Assembly: GCF_003473485.1 (NCBI RefSeq)
Contig: NC_053046.1
Coordinates: 41,377,832 to 41,441,831 of the forward strand
DNA from: Medicago truncatula
Lineage: Eukaryota; Streptophyta; Magnoliopsida; Fabales; Fabaceae
Direction: 5' to 3'
DNA: 64,000 nt
A program made the position numbers and the translations under genes. The notes below the pieces were generated by a model, which ran no database searches, had not been told where the DNA came from, and saw nothing but the letters and a program-made list of their open reading frames with translations. Of this stretch, positions 13,257 to 24,273 are shown one piece after another. Numbering within the stretch: the first letter of the stretch is position 1; every line of letters starts with the position of its first letter.

Positions 13257-14370
13257 ATGGTAGATATTTTTCTAAGAGCATCACCTAAGCTACTTCACTG
13301 TACTTCTTCTTATCCTCTCATTCATCATAGGTAACTCTATCTCTCTTTATTTTCTCTTTTTCATTTCCATTATCAATTATTGTTAGTAACTTTTGTTTCT
13401 AGACAATGCAGGGGAGTGTCAAGAAAAACACAGTTGAAGTGCTCACTTGATCTTCCTAGTAAGGTTTTGACCAAGCATGTTTTATCTGGCCTTGCTGCTT
13501 CCTTGCTATTTATTTCTCCAGCAAATCAGGTTTGTATTGTGTAGTTATTAAAATTATTAGAAATATTCCACAACTCAAGAATTTTACTATTTCATGTTTC
13601 AGATAGTGTATACAGATTTTAATCATTTTTTATGATTCCAAAATCACATGGACATTAGCTAGAGGAAAATTCAATAATTATTGTAGTTTGTAAATATTAG
13701 TAAATTAGTGAATAAACGTACTTGAATATGTCAAACTTGTCGCCATAGTCCATAAATGTATTAAAATTACAAAAACATCTTTGTATGCGTCTTTCTCTAG
13801 TCGGTTTGATACCCAAAGGCGTCTTCTTTTTGTCATTTTGGCCCATAAAACTACAAACATAAGACACGCTCAGGAATGTTTTTGAAGTTTCAATACATTC
13901 AAGGATTTTAATGTATCGTCTCACACATTTAGGGTCAAAATTACGGTTTACTCTTGTATTATTGGGTGCCCTTACGTTTTTCTGTGGTTTTCTTTGCTAG
14001 ATACCTCCTCAGAAATGAATTATAAGCAAATTTTACTTCATCTATTTTGGAATAAAATTATAAGCAAATTTTACCTCATCTATTTTGGAATGAATTATAA
14101 GCAAATGTTAACTTTTTCAATTAATCAATGTATTAGTTATGAAGGTTAATTTAGGCAATAATTTTTTTTTATTGGGTTGCATAGATTAAATGTAATCAAC
14201 TACTTTTCTTAACATATGTAATTTTATTCATTTTTGCTTATATTTCATTCTAGGGGAAGTAGATATTTTGGGTGTATTCACTCTTTAATATGACCATATG
14301 GATGTTCTTACAAATGCTGGATGTTGCTATAGATAAAGTTTTTGATTGATAAAAAATCTAGTAAATATGC

Positions 14371-14432
<62 letters not shown>

Positions 14433-16706
14433 ATGAGCTGTTTCAAATTTTGACGCCTTTTTCGTCAACAGTCTATAGCAGCAGATATATATTCTCAACA
14501 ACAAAACATATGCCAGCTTGCTACTGCCAGTGAAAATGCAGTTAGTTCGCCATTTGAGAACGAGTCCAATGAAAATAGTGAAAATCTTATGATGATGAGA
14601 GGTATGACAGCCAAGAATTTTGACCCTATCAGATATTCAGGAAGATGGTTTGAAGTTGCTTCACTCAAACGCGGTTTTGCTGGAGCAGGCCAAGAAGACT
14701 GTCATTGCACTCAGGCAGGTGAATGCTAAAATAAATATAGTCTGCATTTAGGTTTTGCCAACTTATTTCCCTTGTCAACTTCACATTATTCACAACTAAT
14801 TGTTGAAGGGGGAAGCATAGACAAACCATAGATTTTCTTTTTTGTGTATATGAACCATATGTGGTTTTTTTTTTTTTTCATTCATTAGAATAATCTAGTG
14901 GTTCTTGGAGATAAAAGGTGTTACTCACTTGGTCGCCATTGATAAGCACCCAAGTGCTTGGGGAACCCTCCCTTAAAACCAAGCTATCGAGGGAGAATAA
15001 CTTAGTACTTAAGTAATCCACCTAGCATCCCATATTAGTCAATATGAGACAACCGAAGTCTGTATCATGCGCCATCTCTAGGAGTAAGGTTCCAACAACT
15101 AAACTCTACAACCTTTCTGGCCAGTCCCTCTGTAGGTAACCCTTTCTGATAAGCACTAACACACTTGGAGAACCCTCCCTTGAAGTCTACTTATCAAGGG
15201 GAAAGCCCAAGCCACTTAATACTCTGCTGGTCATCCTATACTACTACTCGATATGATACATCATAATACCCAAGTCCCACCCACCCCCATAAAAAAATAA
15301 ACTCACAAAACCACATGTGCATAGAATCTATTTTTTTCATCCGTGACCATGCTTCTTGATATTAATTTGAGTATATAAATGACATTTCAGGGTGTGTATA
15401 CATTTGATAGGGAAAAACCAGCTATCCAAGTTGATACGTTTTGTGTTCATGGGGGCCCTAATGGGTATATAACTGGCATTAGGGGAAGGGTTCAATGTCT
15501 TTCACAAGAAGATTTGGTGAATAATGAGACACAACTTGAGACGCAGGAGATGATAAAAGGAAAATGCTTTCTCCGCTTTCCAACATTGCCGTTCATTCCC
15601 AAGGAGCCTTATGATGTGATTGCTACTGATTATGACAATTATGCTCTTGTTTCTGGAGCTAAGGACACAAGTTTTGTTCAGGTATGAAACTTTTTAAGCA
15701 CTTGATCAAGCATTTTAAGCGACTATTTTGATTGAGTTATTAGAGCTTATCTATTGACATAAGCCATGTGAGATTGTTTGAGAAGTTTATATAAACAGCT
15801 TATAACATGTCCATAATCTGTTTTCAGCTTATTTCTATAAGCTCTCCAGGATAGCTTATGAAAACAACTTAGTTTATATGAAAACTATCTGACTCAATTT
15901 TACCTTTTGTTATAGAAGTATCTTATACATGAGCACTTATATAATAAACACTTATGTTATAAGCATGTAAATAAGTTGTTTATTAAACATCATATGAAAT
16001 AATTCTTCTAAATTTTAATTGATGGCAATGGCACTTATGTTATCATGTGTTAGTCAAGCACTCTAACTCTGCTGCATCAACATTTCTTTAATTAATAGCT
16101 ATCAATTAGCAAGGCAGTATTTGATTCTATTTTTACTTTTAGTGTTGAATCATGTCTTGATAATTTTGTGGTCCATGAAAGAGTTGATGAACTTGACAGA
16201 CAACTTGATTTTTCAGCAATCCAAGATAACACATATACTAGCTTATTATGACGTTTGTAGCAAAAAATATACACCTGGTTGGTGGCGTGTCGGGTGTCTC
16301 ACACATGTCAGTGTCCGACATGACACCAACACATGTTACATTCAATTACTTACATTTTCTTAATTTATTAGTGGTGCCTATGTGTGAGTCACACTTATAA
16401 TACATTTTCCCTTGATTAATATTACAGATATACTCAAGGACACCTAACCCTGGACCTGAATTTATAGAGAAATACAAAACTTACCTTTCAGATTATGGCT
16501 ATAATCCAAGCGAAATTAAAGACACACCTCAAGATTGTGAAGTAATGTCCAATAGTAAACTGGAAGCTATGATGTCCATGTCAGGGATGCAGCAGGCACT
16601 AACAAACCAATTTCCTGACCTTGAACTGAAGGGCTCTGTTGCATTTGATCCACTAACAAGTGTATTTGGAACTCTGAAGAAGCTTGTTGAGCTTTATTTT
16701 AAGTAG
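13257..16706 (+). CDS. LCNP: Chloroplast (plastid lumen) lipocalin
   Basis: Five exons: 13257-13330, 13403-13529, 14472-14714, 15391-15681 and 16428-16706, giving 337 residues. The start at 13257 (MVDIFLRASPK) is the one whose frame and phase fit exon 2. Residues 1 to about 65 form a transit peptide rich in Ser, Arg and Lys followed by a hydrophobic stretch (SGLAASLLFISPA) that would direct lumen transfer. The lipocalin fold starts with NFDPIRYSGRWFEVASLKRG, which holds the GxW motif, and has paired cysteines in EDCHCTQ, KGKCFLRF and QDCEV. The family protects thylakoid lipids against photo-oxidative damage and is needed for qH photoprotection in Arabidopsis. Introns 2 to 4 carry a MITE, a TA microsatellite and repeats. 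Intron 3 appears to use a GC donor (CAG|GCAGGT at 14714/14715). Confidence 0.95.
14002..14261. mobile_element. Stowaway-like MITE in lipocalin intron 2
   Basis: Bounded by TA; left end CCTCCTCAGAAATG and right end, inverted, CTTCCCCTAGAATG. The left half contains about two copies of a unit of about 48 bp holding AATTATAAGCAAATTTTAC and TCATCTATTTTGGAAT. Its ATAAGCAAATTTTAC motif is also found in the element at 19202-19350. Confidence 0.6.
14373..14432. repeat. (TA)n microsatellite followed by (TG)n
   Basis: About 24 or more TA units run directly into GTGTGTGTG, 40 bases upstream of lipocalin exon 3. Confidence 0.95.
14930..15215. repeat. Direct repeat in lipocalin intron 3
   Basis: The phrase GATAAGCACCCAAGTGCTTG followed by GGGAACCCTCCCTT at about 14940-14975 recurs diverged as GATAAGCACTAACACACTTG and GAGAACCCTCCCTT at about 15149-15182, roughly 208 bases on, each followed by a GAGGGAGAA- or CAAGGGGAAA-type segment. 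It appears to be a diverged tandem unit of a dispersed repeat. Confidence 0.5.
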
Positions 16707-17720
16707 TAACTATTAACTCCAACTCAATTAAGTTTCATAATGGTTTGTGTTAAAATACAGTGAGAATGCAATCTGAAGTATTGTGATTGCAAAATTATTA
16801 CCAATTGTTGCAAATGAAACCTCGAATGATTGTGTTTTGGTAGTATCATGTCTTGCTAAATTTTGTGTTAAGGAGGTCATGAAACCTTGATTAACTTGAG
16901 AGTATTAAATTAAATGTTTCTCATTCAATTTTTAGGATTTGGTGTTTAATGCTTTTGTTTTTTTTTTTTTCTCAATGAATATGATCATCAAATCTTAGAT
17001 GATGGCTTCTGTCAAATTTTCACATATTGACAGTGTAATTGAACTTCCTTTTCTTTGGTGGATGTCAAGTCACCTAAACAACATAAGCCTATTATTATAT
17101 TAAGTCCTCAACAATTTTTAGAGGCATATCCTGTCTACCAAAGGAAATCATAAGGTGAAGTTTTTTTTTTTTTTTTTTTTTTTGTCAAACATCATTAGGT
17201 GAAGTTAAAAAAAACTTGAAAAAGAAATCTTGAGAATATGGCAAGGAGAAGTAGGTTTCATTGTTTTAACTAGTTTTTTCATGAGAAAAAAGTTCAGAAG
17301 AGTTAGATACCAGGACTCACTAGGGCCTAGAAAAAGTTCCAAGATACATAAAACACAATTACTTACAAAGTTACATATTATTATTCACTAATAAGGTCCT
17401 CGCATCGATTACATGATCCAAAAGAACACTTCTGTGAAACATGATATGAAATTATGAATCATTCAAACTTGACCAACCTTTGTTGCTTATGTTTGTTCAA
17501 CTTTCAAATACTGTTAATGGCATTGGGTATCTCATGTTAACGTATAATATGAATATGAATGCTATGCAGAACAGGATCAAAAAGAGTTTCTCACCCTTCA
17601 AAAATACAACGACAAATTATTGAAAATAACATTCAAATTTTACTACTGTTTTTTGTGGCCGATGCTAATCAGTTGTGAAGAGGGTTTGATTACGCCATCA
17701 TGACTCACGGTCAGTCTTCA
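16707..17720. other. Lipocalin 3' flank and intergenic DNA
   Basis: The first 200 bases probably hold the lipocalin 3'UTR. Poly-T tracts lie at about 16959-16970 and 17161-17183. No gene recognised. Confidence 0.5.
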
Positions 17721-17847
17721 CCTCGCTATGGAATTTGTTAGCTCCCTGGCCAAATCGAACATCGTATTTGAGACTGAAGTGAAATTGGTCAAGAAGAACA
17801 TTTTCTCTCGTACTGGCGAAGCATTGTTTGTCACACTTAGCTTATAA
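17721..17847 (+). pseudogene. Coding-like fragment, unassigned
   Basis: A short open frame with an ATG at 17728 reads MEFVSSLAKSNIVFETEVKL and continues VKKNIFSRTGEALFVTLSL before TAA. Codon usage and composition look like coding DNA and unlike the AT-rich surroundings, and the patch is locally more GC-rich. I do not recognise the family. It may be a leftover exon of a decayed gene or a captured fragment; no partner exons are visible. Confidence 0.25.
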
Positions 17848-18828
17848 TGCGGGCTAATTTTTTCATCTAATTATATTTAGTTTGTATTCAAAACTTAGAA
17901 AACCATGTCTAGCGCATGCATAAAATTGGTTATCTTGATTTGAAGTCATATGAGCAACTATGTTATCCACTTACCAATGTTGTCCTAATCTATTACTATG
18001 TTTGATTAAAATTTATGCTATATGTATTTATTTGTCAAGTGGTGTATGCTATATATTCGTGAATGAGAAAGGGCACTCCTTAGCTTTGACTATTCTTAGT
18101 TTACTTATATTATTTTTTTAGCTTGTGATGTGAAATGGATGACCAAGTACAAGTAAATGTATTACCCGTGAGTGACTCCACAACAAAAACCGTGATGAGG
18201 GGCCACAAATAGGTGCGTTTTGAAGAGTGTTACAATCACATGCTCCTTAAACTTAATCCATCTCTTTTTGGTAGTAAAGTTTTGCACCAATAAATTCACA
18301 CACTCGACAGTGAATTAAATAAAGAGAAGAAATAGGTTGGTAATATATGATATTTTCTTACAAGTTTGGACAAACTTAAATTAAGAGTTGTGTTATTTTG
18401 ACACAAAATTTAGTTATGTGGTCAACTACGTTTAGTGGATAGTTAATTAATATAATGAGGTGTCAAAACTTATTAACCATCTACCAAAATATATTAAATG
18501 TCATTATCTACGCCGTAAAAAAAAACGTCATTATCTACGATTTTTAAATGTATATTTGAATAGAAAATCATGATTAACCAATATTATGTATATTTAAACA
18601 TATAAAAATCATGTATATTTAAACACAATTTGGAGAATTAATAAATATGTATACATATATATTTTGTTTAATGGAAATGGATATGTTTAATTGATAACCA
18701 AAAGATTGTAGCTAACAACATTCAAAATGATGATTAATTGTGTTCTGTTGATTTTTAATGAGTTGTGTTATTTTATTATATTCATTAATCAACAACTCAT
18801 TAATCAAAATGTATTAATTATCTAACAA

Positions 18829-18907
18829 TTTGAGCTCAATTGGTTTAAGTTAAAGGATAAGAAGTTGAAGATCTTCGATTTAAACTCAGACAATGAAGAA
18901 AAAAAAA
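18829..18907 (+). mobile_element. Short tRNA-derived SINE with target-site duplication
   Basis: It starts TTTGAGCTCAATTGG (A-box-like), has a weak B box TTCGATTTAAACTC, and ends in a run of A. It is flanked by ATTATCTAACAA at 18817-18828 and ATTAATCTAACAA at 18908-18920, a near-perfect target duplication as made by LINE-driven insertion. Confidence 0.7.
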
Positions 18908-19201
18908 ATTAATCTAACAACTAACTACTAATATTTATCATTCAAAAAAAAAAATCTAATTTGATGTCAATTTTGTATGTCAAAATATCATTTCTCAACT
19001 CATTAAGAGGTACTAATGAAAAATGAAATACTGAATCAACTATAAATTTTTTAAATAACAAGTTGACATTAGCTTTCTCATTGAATTATTTTTTTAGAAA
19101 TCCACTCATTTGAATTCTCTATAAACATCTATTAATTTTTAGAGACTTTTCACATCAGTGAAAAATCATAATTTTATTTTAATTAAGACGTCCATATAAG
19201 G

Positions 19202-19350
19202 TACTTCCACTGTTTCTAAACATAAGCAAATTTTACTTTTTAAGTTCATTCAATTAATGATATATGTGATTCATATTATAAACCACATATATCATTAATT
19301 GAATAAACTTAAAAAGTAAAATTTACTTATATTTAGAAATGGAGGGAGTA
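19202..19350. mobile_element. Palindromic Stowaway-type MITE
   Basis: About 149 bp bounded by TA. The element is almost fully self-complementary: CTTCCACTGTTTCTAAACAT at the left pairs with AAATGGAGGGAG at the right, and TAAGTTCATTCAATTAATGA pairs with TCATTAATTGAATAAACTTA in the centre. Confidence 0.85.
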
Positions 19351-19685
19351 AGACTTACAAGCTAACTAAAACTGGTCACAGACAAAAGGGTGATTCAGAT
19401 AGAGAGCATAATACAAATACAAAACAACAAATTTTAAGTGTAGTCCATCAAGGTTTTTGTCTAATTGCAGAATTAAAGTTCAACTCATTGATAAATATAG
19501 ATTTCGTAAATGATGTTATATCTTTACACATTTCCCCATATAAAACCAAATTACAAAATAGATAGAGCCAGCTGAAATAAAACCATGCATAATGTACTTC
19601 CCTAAACCTGAAAAGCACTCAATAATTAAACTGTTTTCCTTGCCTTGCCTAGTTATCAACTTAGCATACTATTATTGTCAATTAT

Positions 19686-19954
19686 TACCTCCGTTCCTTT
19701 TTAACCGTCAGTTTTTGACATTTTACATAAACTAAGACACTCAATAAATATTACTTTTTCTTATGCAATAATTTATACTTTTACTATAATAGTCATTTAA
19801 TATCATATTTCCTATATTTCTCTATCCACAATAAATAACTAAGGGTAATGTTGGTAAAACAACATTTATTGTTGCATTGAATTTTGAAAGTGACAGTTAA
19901 ATAGGAACAAAAAATTTCTCCAGAAGTGACACTTAATAAAAAACGGAGGGAGTA
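19686..19954. mobile_element. Stowaway-type MITE, copy 2, inverted relative to copy 1
   Basis: About 269 bp, bounded by TA, ends ACCTCCGTTCCTTTTTAA and AAAAAACGGAGGGAGTA. On the opposite strand its body matches the element at 9481-9758 nearly base for base. Confidence 0.85.
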
Positions 19955-20057
19955 ATACACAAAAATACAAAATCAATTTACTTAAAAAGCCAATGAAAGA
20001 TATTGTCCTATTTTACCTTTAACATGAATCTCATTAGATCCAGTTCATTTCACACCA

Positions 20058-20258
20058 GTTTTAAAACCGAACCGGAGATCAAATAAGTGAGACCTCAAGA
20101 TCACAATTTATTGGGTTCAATATGAAAACCAGTTGAACCAACTGCAGTTGACCCGGTTCAACCAGGTTGTAATGTAACCGCAATCAAACCAACCAAAAAA
20201 CTAGCCCATTCTCGGTTCAACTGGTTGAACCGTCCGGTTCAGTCTGGTTTTTAAAAAC
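20058..20258. mobile_element. CCGGTT-rich TIR repeat, copy 1
   Basis: Ends GTTTTAAAACCGAACCGGA and TCCGGTTCAGTCTGGTTTTT are inverted repeats. The interior has many GGTTCAACC/GGTTGAACC words in both orientations. A related element lies at 36717-36873. Composition and TIRs suggest a MITE; the superfamily is uncertain. Confidence 0.6.
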
Positions 20259-20439
20259 ATTGCTTCATACTGACATGTAGTCCCAAATAATGAGCTAGCA
20301 TGTACCTAGGAAAATGATGTAACTTAAAAAGAAGTTAAAAAGGGTAGTTTAGTAGTTAGAAATCTGAGTGTTTTAACTACAAGCACATGAATGCAGTGAC
20401 CATAATGTCATCAACCAATCTACCAATTACACAAACTTT

Positions 20440-20967
20440 ATGCCATGCATTTCAGATATAGAACATAAGATGAAGAAAAAAATGCCACAAAGTATCTGCA
20501 TTTTCCCCACTAGAACAAAACCAGAAGTAGCAGTTCTTAGAACAGAAGATTTAGCTACCTCCTCAGCACCAACCAAAGAAAGCATGCATAATAGATCCAT
20601 TACCCTTGACGCAAGTGACACAAAAGAGATGGCTGAATTTCCTCCAGTAGACATAGGCACTCGAGGCACGGTGGCATCCCTCATAATGCAGGAAATTGAA
20701 TACTTCAGCCGGATCGAATCAAATTCCCAAGACAGGTCACAGAGGAACAAGTCTCATCAAATCACAGATGTAGGTTCCTCCCTTAGCACAAATTCCAGAA
20801 GCACGATTGTATCCACAGTTGAAAGTACAAAGAAAAAGCGAGTAAGTAGCAAGCTCCTACCAAGTATGTGCTCTATGGTTGATGTATCAGAAAACTGTAG
20901 GCCTAACAGAACCTCGGTTTTCGGTTATAAAAACCTAAGGTCCGACAAGAAAAAATTTCAGTTTTAG
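20440..20967 (+). CDS. Uncharacterised basic Ser/Thr-rich plant protein, convergent partner of the gene at 20964-21479
   Basis: An open frame of 175 codons from an ATG at 20440; ATGs at 20470 (MKKKMPQ) and 20482 are alternative starts, and a TTTCAG acceptor just before 20455 would favour 20470 if there is a 5'UTR intron. The protein is basic, rich in Ser and Thr and likely disordered, with one compact motif, IGTRGTVASLIMQEIEYFSR, at about residues 73-92. The gene at 20964-21479 has a matching motif (LGTTGTIGSLMTRELDRVSS) and a second weaker match (MVDVSEN here, VVDIKCG there). I do not recognise a function. The last bases, including the TAG, overlap the stop of the other gene. The shared motif in the sense frame argues for a real gene. 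Confidence 0.6.
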   Translation: MPCISDIEHKMKKKMPQSICIFPTRTKPEVAVLRTEDLATSSAPTKESMHNRSITLDASDTKEMAEFPPVDIGTRGTVASLIMQEIEYFSRIESNSQDRSQRNKSHQITDVGSSLSTNSRSTIVSTVESTKKKRVSSKLLPSMCSMVDVSENCRPNRTSVFGYKNLRSDKKKFQF

Positions 20968-21479
20968 ATGATGCTCTCAGAGAGCTTCGAGAAACCAAGT
21001 TTCTTAAGACGACTCGCTAATGGTGTAGCCCAAGTCTTCTCGGCACTCCCACATTTTATATCCACAACTTCAACAATGTTAGGTTTCTTTTTATCATTTT
21101 TTTTCTCTCTGACTGGAGTTCTGTCCACTGAAAAGTTATCAGCAGAACCTAACATTGGTATTCTATGAGTATTCCTTCTAGTACTATTAGCTTTTGTTCT
21201 ATTATTTGTAATTTTACTGCTTCCACTGCCACTAGCCTCATCTGATGATTTTCTTGGTTGTAGTCTTCTAGGGGTTGCACTTGTACCAGTACTACTACTA
21301 CTACTACATGGAACAGAAACAGGAAGTGTCCTAGGTTTAGTTCTTGAAGATACATGCTGTTTGTGTGTTACAGAAGAGACACGATCCAATTCTCTTGTCA
21401 TTAAGGAGCCAATTGTTCCAGTGGTCCCTAACTTGATTGAACCTCCTTTGCCCTTAATACTTTCAAGTGTTTGAGCCAT
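20964..21479 (-). CDS. Uncharacterised Ser-rich basic plant protein, paralogue-like partner of the gene at 20440-20967
   Basis: An open frame of 171 codons starting MAQTLESIKGKGG on the minus strand. It carries KLGTTGTIGSLMTRELDRVS at about residues 17-36, a Ser-rich middle (SSSSSTGTS) and a basic C-terminal part that ends GFSKLSESII. The DNA upstream (about 21480-22390) probably holds the 5'UTR, perhaps with an intron, since no coding exon is visible there. It reads toward the plus-strand gene at 20440-20967 and the two stop codons share bases 20965-20966. The protein is probably nuclear or cytosolic, with no signal peptide or membrane span; the function is unknown. Confidence 0.72.
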   Translation of the reverse strand: MAQTLESIKGKGGSIKLGTTGTIGSLMTRELDRVSSVTHKQHVSSRTKPRTLPVSVPCSSSSSTGTSATPRRLQPRKSSDEASGSGSSKITNNRTKANSTRRNTHRIPMLGSADNFSVDRTPVREKKNDKKKPNIVEVVDIKCGSAEKTWATPLASRLKKLGFSKLSESII

Positions 21480-22639
21480 GTTCCTATGATCCTATTTTCT
21501 CCAATTAATGGTCCAAATATTCTAGTCTTTGAGATGGAAACTCCTTGCAGATTTAATCAACTATCTGTTGCACATAAGTGTCACCCAGTTAGAATAGCAA
21601 TTCTAGTTCAAAAGCAAACATACATGAAAAACACACATGATTGATCAGAGAGTTCGGTCGATTGTGCCTATGTCTCCAACCGCAGAGTGGTTACAATATC
21701 TTTCTATTATTCAAGCTTAGGGTTTACATATTACAGCTTGTGTATAAATACTCGTCAGCTCGAGCGACTTACCCGCGTATGAGTAAACTATGAGCCACAC
21801 CTAAGACACGCAATGTTTTGAAATGTAAAGTAATAATTTTCTTAAAAAACTAATTGGTAGTTTAGTTGAACAACATAAGAAACATAGCTTCAAGTTCAAT
21901 TGAACAACAGAATAACACCAATTTTGAAAAGTAGTCCAAAATAGTAAATCCCCAATTAGCTTCGAGAAATTTTAGGAATACAAACAAAGAAACATTTCTT
22001 CTCAAGAATGACCAAAACTTGGTTCAAATTGATCTCATTAGTAAAATCAATGCAGGTCAAATAGTTTAAGTTTAACCATTAAACTGTGAATCATGATATC
22101 TCAGCAAAACCACACATCATGAAACAGAATCAAATCCAAAACACTATCCACATTCAAGATGGAAAAAGGAATTAACTTTGAATTCAACAGAATTACCCTT
22201 CACATTCATATAATACTAAAACCAAACACATTATAGATCCATAAAGAAAAAGATTAAAATAGATTTTGGGTATCTTACTCACATGTTAGAAATTGCAGAT
22301 TTGAAACAGACCCAACAAAGAAAGCAACCTTTTTACAATCCTGAGCTAAAATTTCACATGAAAATGAAACTTTGGGAAATTGTTCTTGTGTTCTAGAAAA
22401 AACACAGTTTGTTGTGTATGTCTTGTTATTTTAGTCTTAGAGCGTGCGGATCCACTTTCATTGATTTGACTTTTATTTTCATTTTCACATCAATGTAGTT
22501 GTAGTACGAAGGAAAAACTGAAAATGTTAATAAATGTTTCTACCAAATATTCACTACTACTAATTATCAAGAAATCAATTCATTGTCATCAACCTCAACA
22601 TTACTTTAATACCACTAAGTAGCGTGCTTAACATTCTTT

Positions 22640-22785
22640 CATAGATACTGACACCATACACGATACAGACACTAACATGTTGACACCGATGATAATAAAT
22701 TGAGAAAATTACATAATTCAATATAATCATATGTATCGGTGTCGTGTCGATGTTGAACACAATCCGTATTCGACACCAAGACATA
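22640..22785. repeat. GTGTC-rich dispersed repeat, another copy
   Basis: Words such as GACACCATACACGATACAGA and GTATCGGTGTCGTGTCGATG resemble the patches at 2470-2595 and 16275-16380. An open frame on the minus strand here is a by-product of the repeat. Confidence 0.45.
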
Positions 22786-24273
22786 CCTTATCCAAGGAGT
22801 GTGTTTCATACTAAAAGATTTAGATGTAGCAAATAATTAGGAGTTTGATTTCAGACAATAATGTATGAAGAAAATTATGTTGAAAAGTGAAAATTCACCT
22901 TTTGTTTTTAACTAAGATTAATCGTCTTTAAACACTTAAAAAAAATGTTTGTTAAAGAATTTTTTTTTTTTTACTCATTAAATAATTCTATATAGAAATG
23001 TTAGTAGTATTGTATATGCAAAAAGAAAAGTTTTTCTTATTTGTAAATATTAGTATGTTACTCCAAATTTTTTTTTTTTAGGGATACTCCAATTTATTTA
23101 AGATTCTTTAACTTCTCAATTTATTTAATGAAATCAATTGAACTAACCAACATTTTATTGAATGCATGTTTTTTTTTTTTTTGAATGGCAAAATAATATT
23201 GTATGCATGTAAGTGTGACCAAATGCGATAAATTAATTACTTTTTTTTTGTTACAATAAGTTAATTACTTAGGTGCACATGATTTGATAAATTAATCTCT
23301 TTTTATTTAAATAAAAAAATTACTAGTATACTATATAGATTTAGGTGTGACCAATTGTGATAAATTTTGGGTGCCAAAATAAGTTATAGAAAATGAGGCT
23401 CATCATACGAGTTTGGCTAGAAAGCAGCCACGGTGAGTCGGTGACAATGGGAATACACACAGACACACGTTCTACATGTCTTCCAATAGTCCACGTACCC
23501 TTCTGAATGGATGAGTGTATATGTGATTAGCAAATCCTTGTGTTATTTAAAGGGAAAAATGCCAAAGTAGGCCGGCCTCTTTTTTTGGTAAAAATCTATG
23601 TCAATCTATAGGGTGGTCATGATCTACAAGCTGGGGTCCAATACGATCACAATGTGCTCCACGTCAAAAATAGAATAAAGTTACCTAATTTGTTGATGTA
23701 AGCTGAAAACAACTTATAAATTTGCCGCCAAGTTGTTTTTATAAGTAAGTGTGTTAAAAAATTACTAACAGTGCTTATATAATGAAATTGGTTTAAATAA
23801 ACTCTTCCAAACACTCTAAATAGTCACTAGTTACTAATCAATATGTATGTGCAAAGTGCTGCAACAAAATGTTATACATGTTTTCAACCAAGAGTCATAC
23901 TTACATACTTTGCATCAAGCAAAAAGACCATATCGGTACATGATGCAAGACATGAAAATTAGATACACATTCAAAAAAGGAACCCTATCATCTAAATCAG
24001 TAAAAAGCCTAGGCCACTGGTTTTCGCCTTTTGCTTCGTCCTAAGTTAAAGAGTGATAGGCTTTAATATTACCAAAACATAGCAGTGCAAAAACTACAAG
24101 GACATCCCAAACCTCTATAGAAATAATACAATTTAAGGCATTGATATTTTTTTCTGCCTTAAAAATAGAAGCACCAGAGTAGCAGCCTCTTGTGATTGCA
24201 ATCACGAACGGAACCGTGCATCCAAAGCTATCTGAATGTATAAACATCTACCAAATGCAGTTATGTAGTATAC
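22786..24273. other. Intergenic DNA between the convergent pair and the DNA polymerase
   Basis: Several long T runs (22958-22971, 23068-23079, 23170-23182). About 23695-23815 resembles the ACAACTTATAA / AGTGCTTATATAA repeat also present in lipocalin intron 4 (15740-16000). About 24050-24250 probably holds the 3'UTR of the polymerase. Confidence 0.45.

Noticed and set aside
13094-13288. Open frame of 64 codons overlapping the lipocalin start
   Set aside because: The frame that continues into exon 2 with correct phase is the one from 13257; the other frame stops before the donor and has no family match.
22575-22784. Minus-strand frame of 69 codons
   Set aside because: It lies inside the GTGTC-rich dispersed repeat and has no family match.
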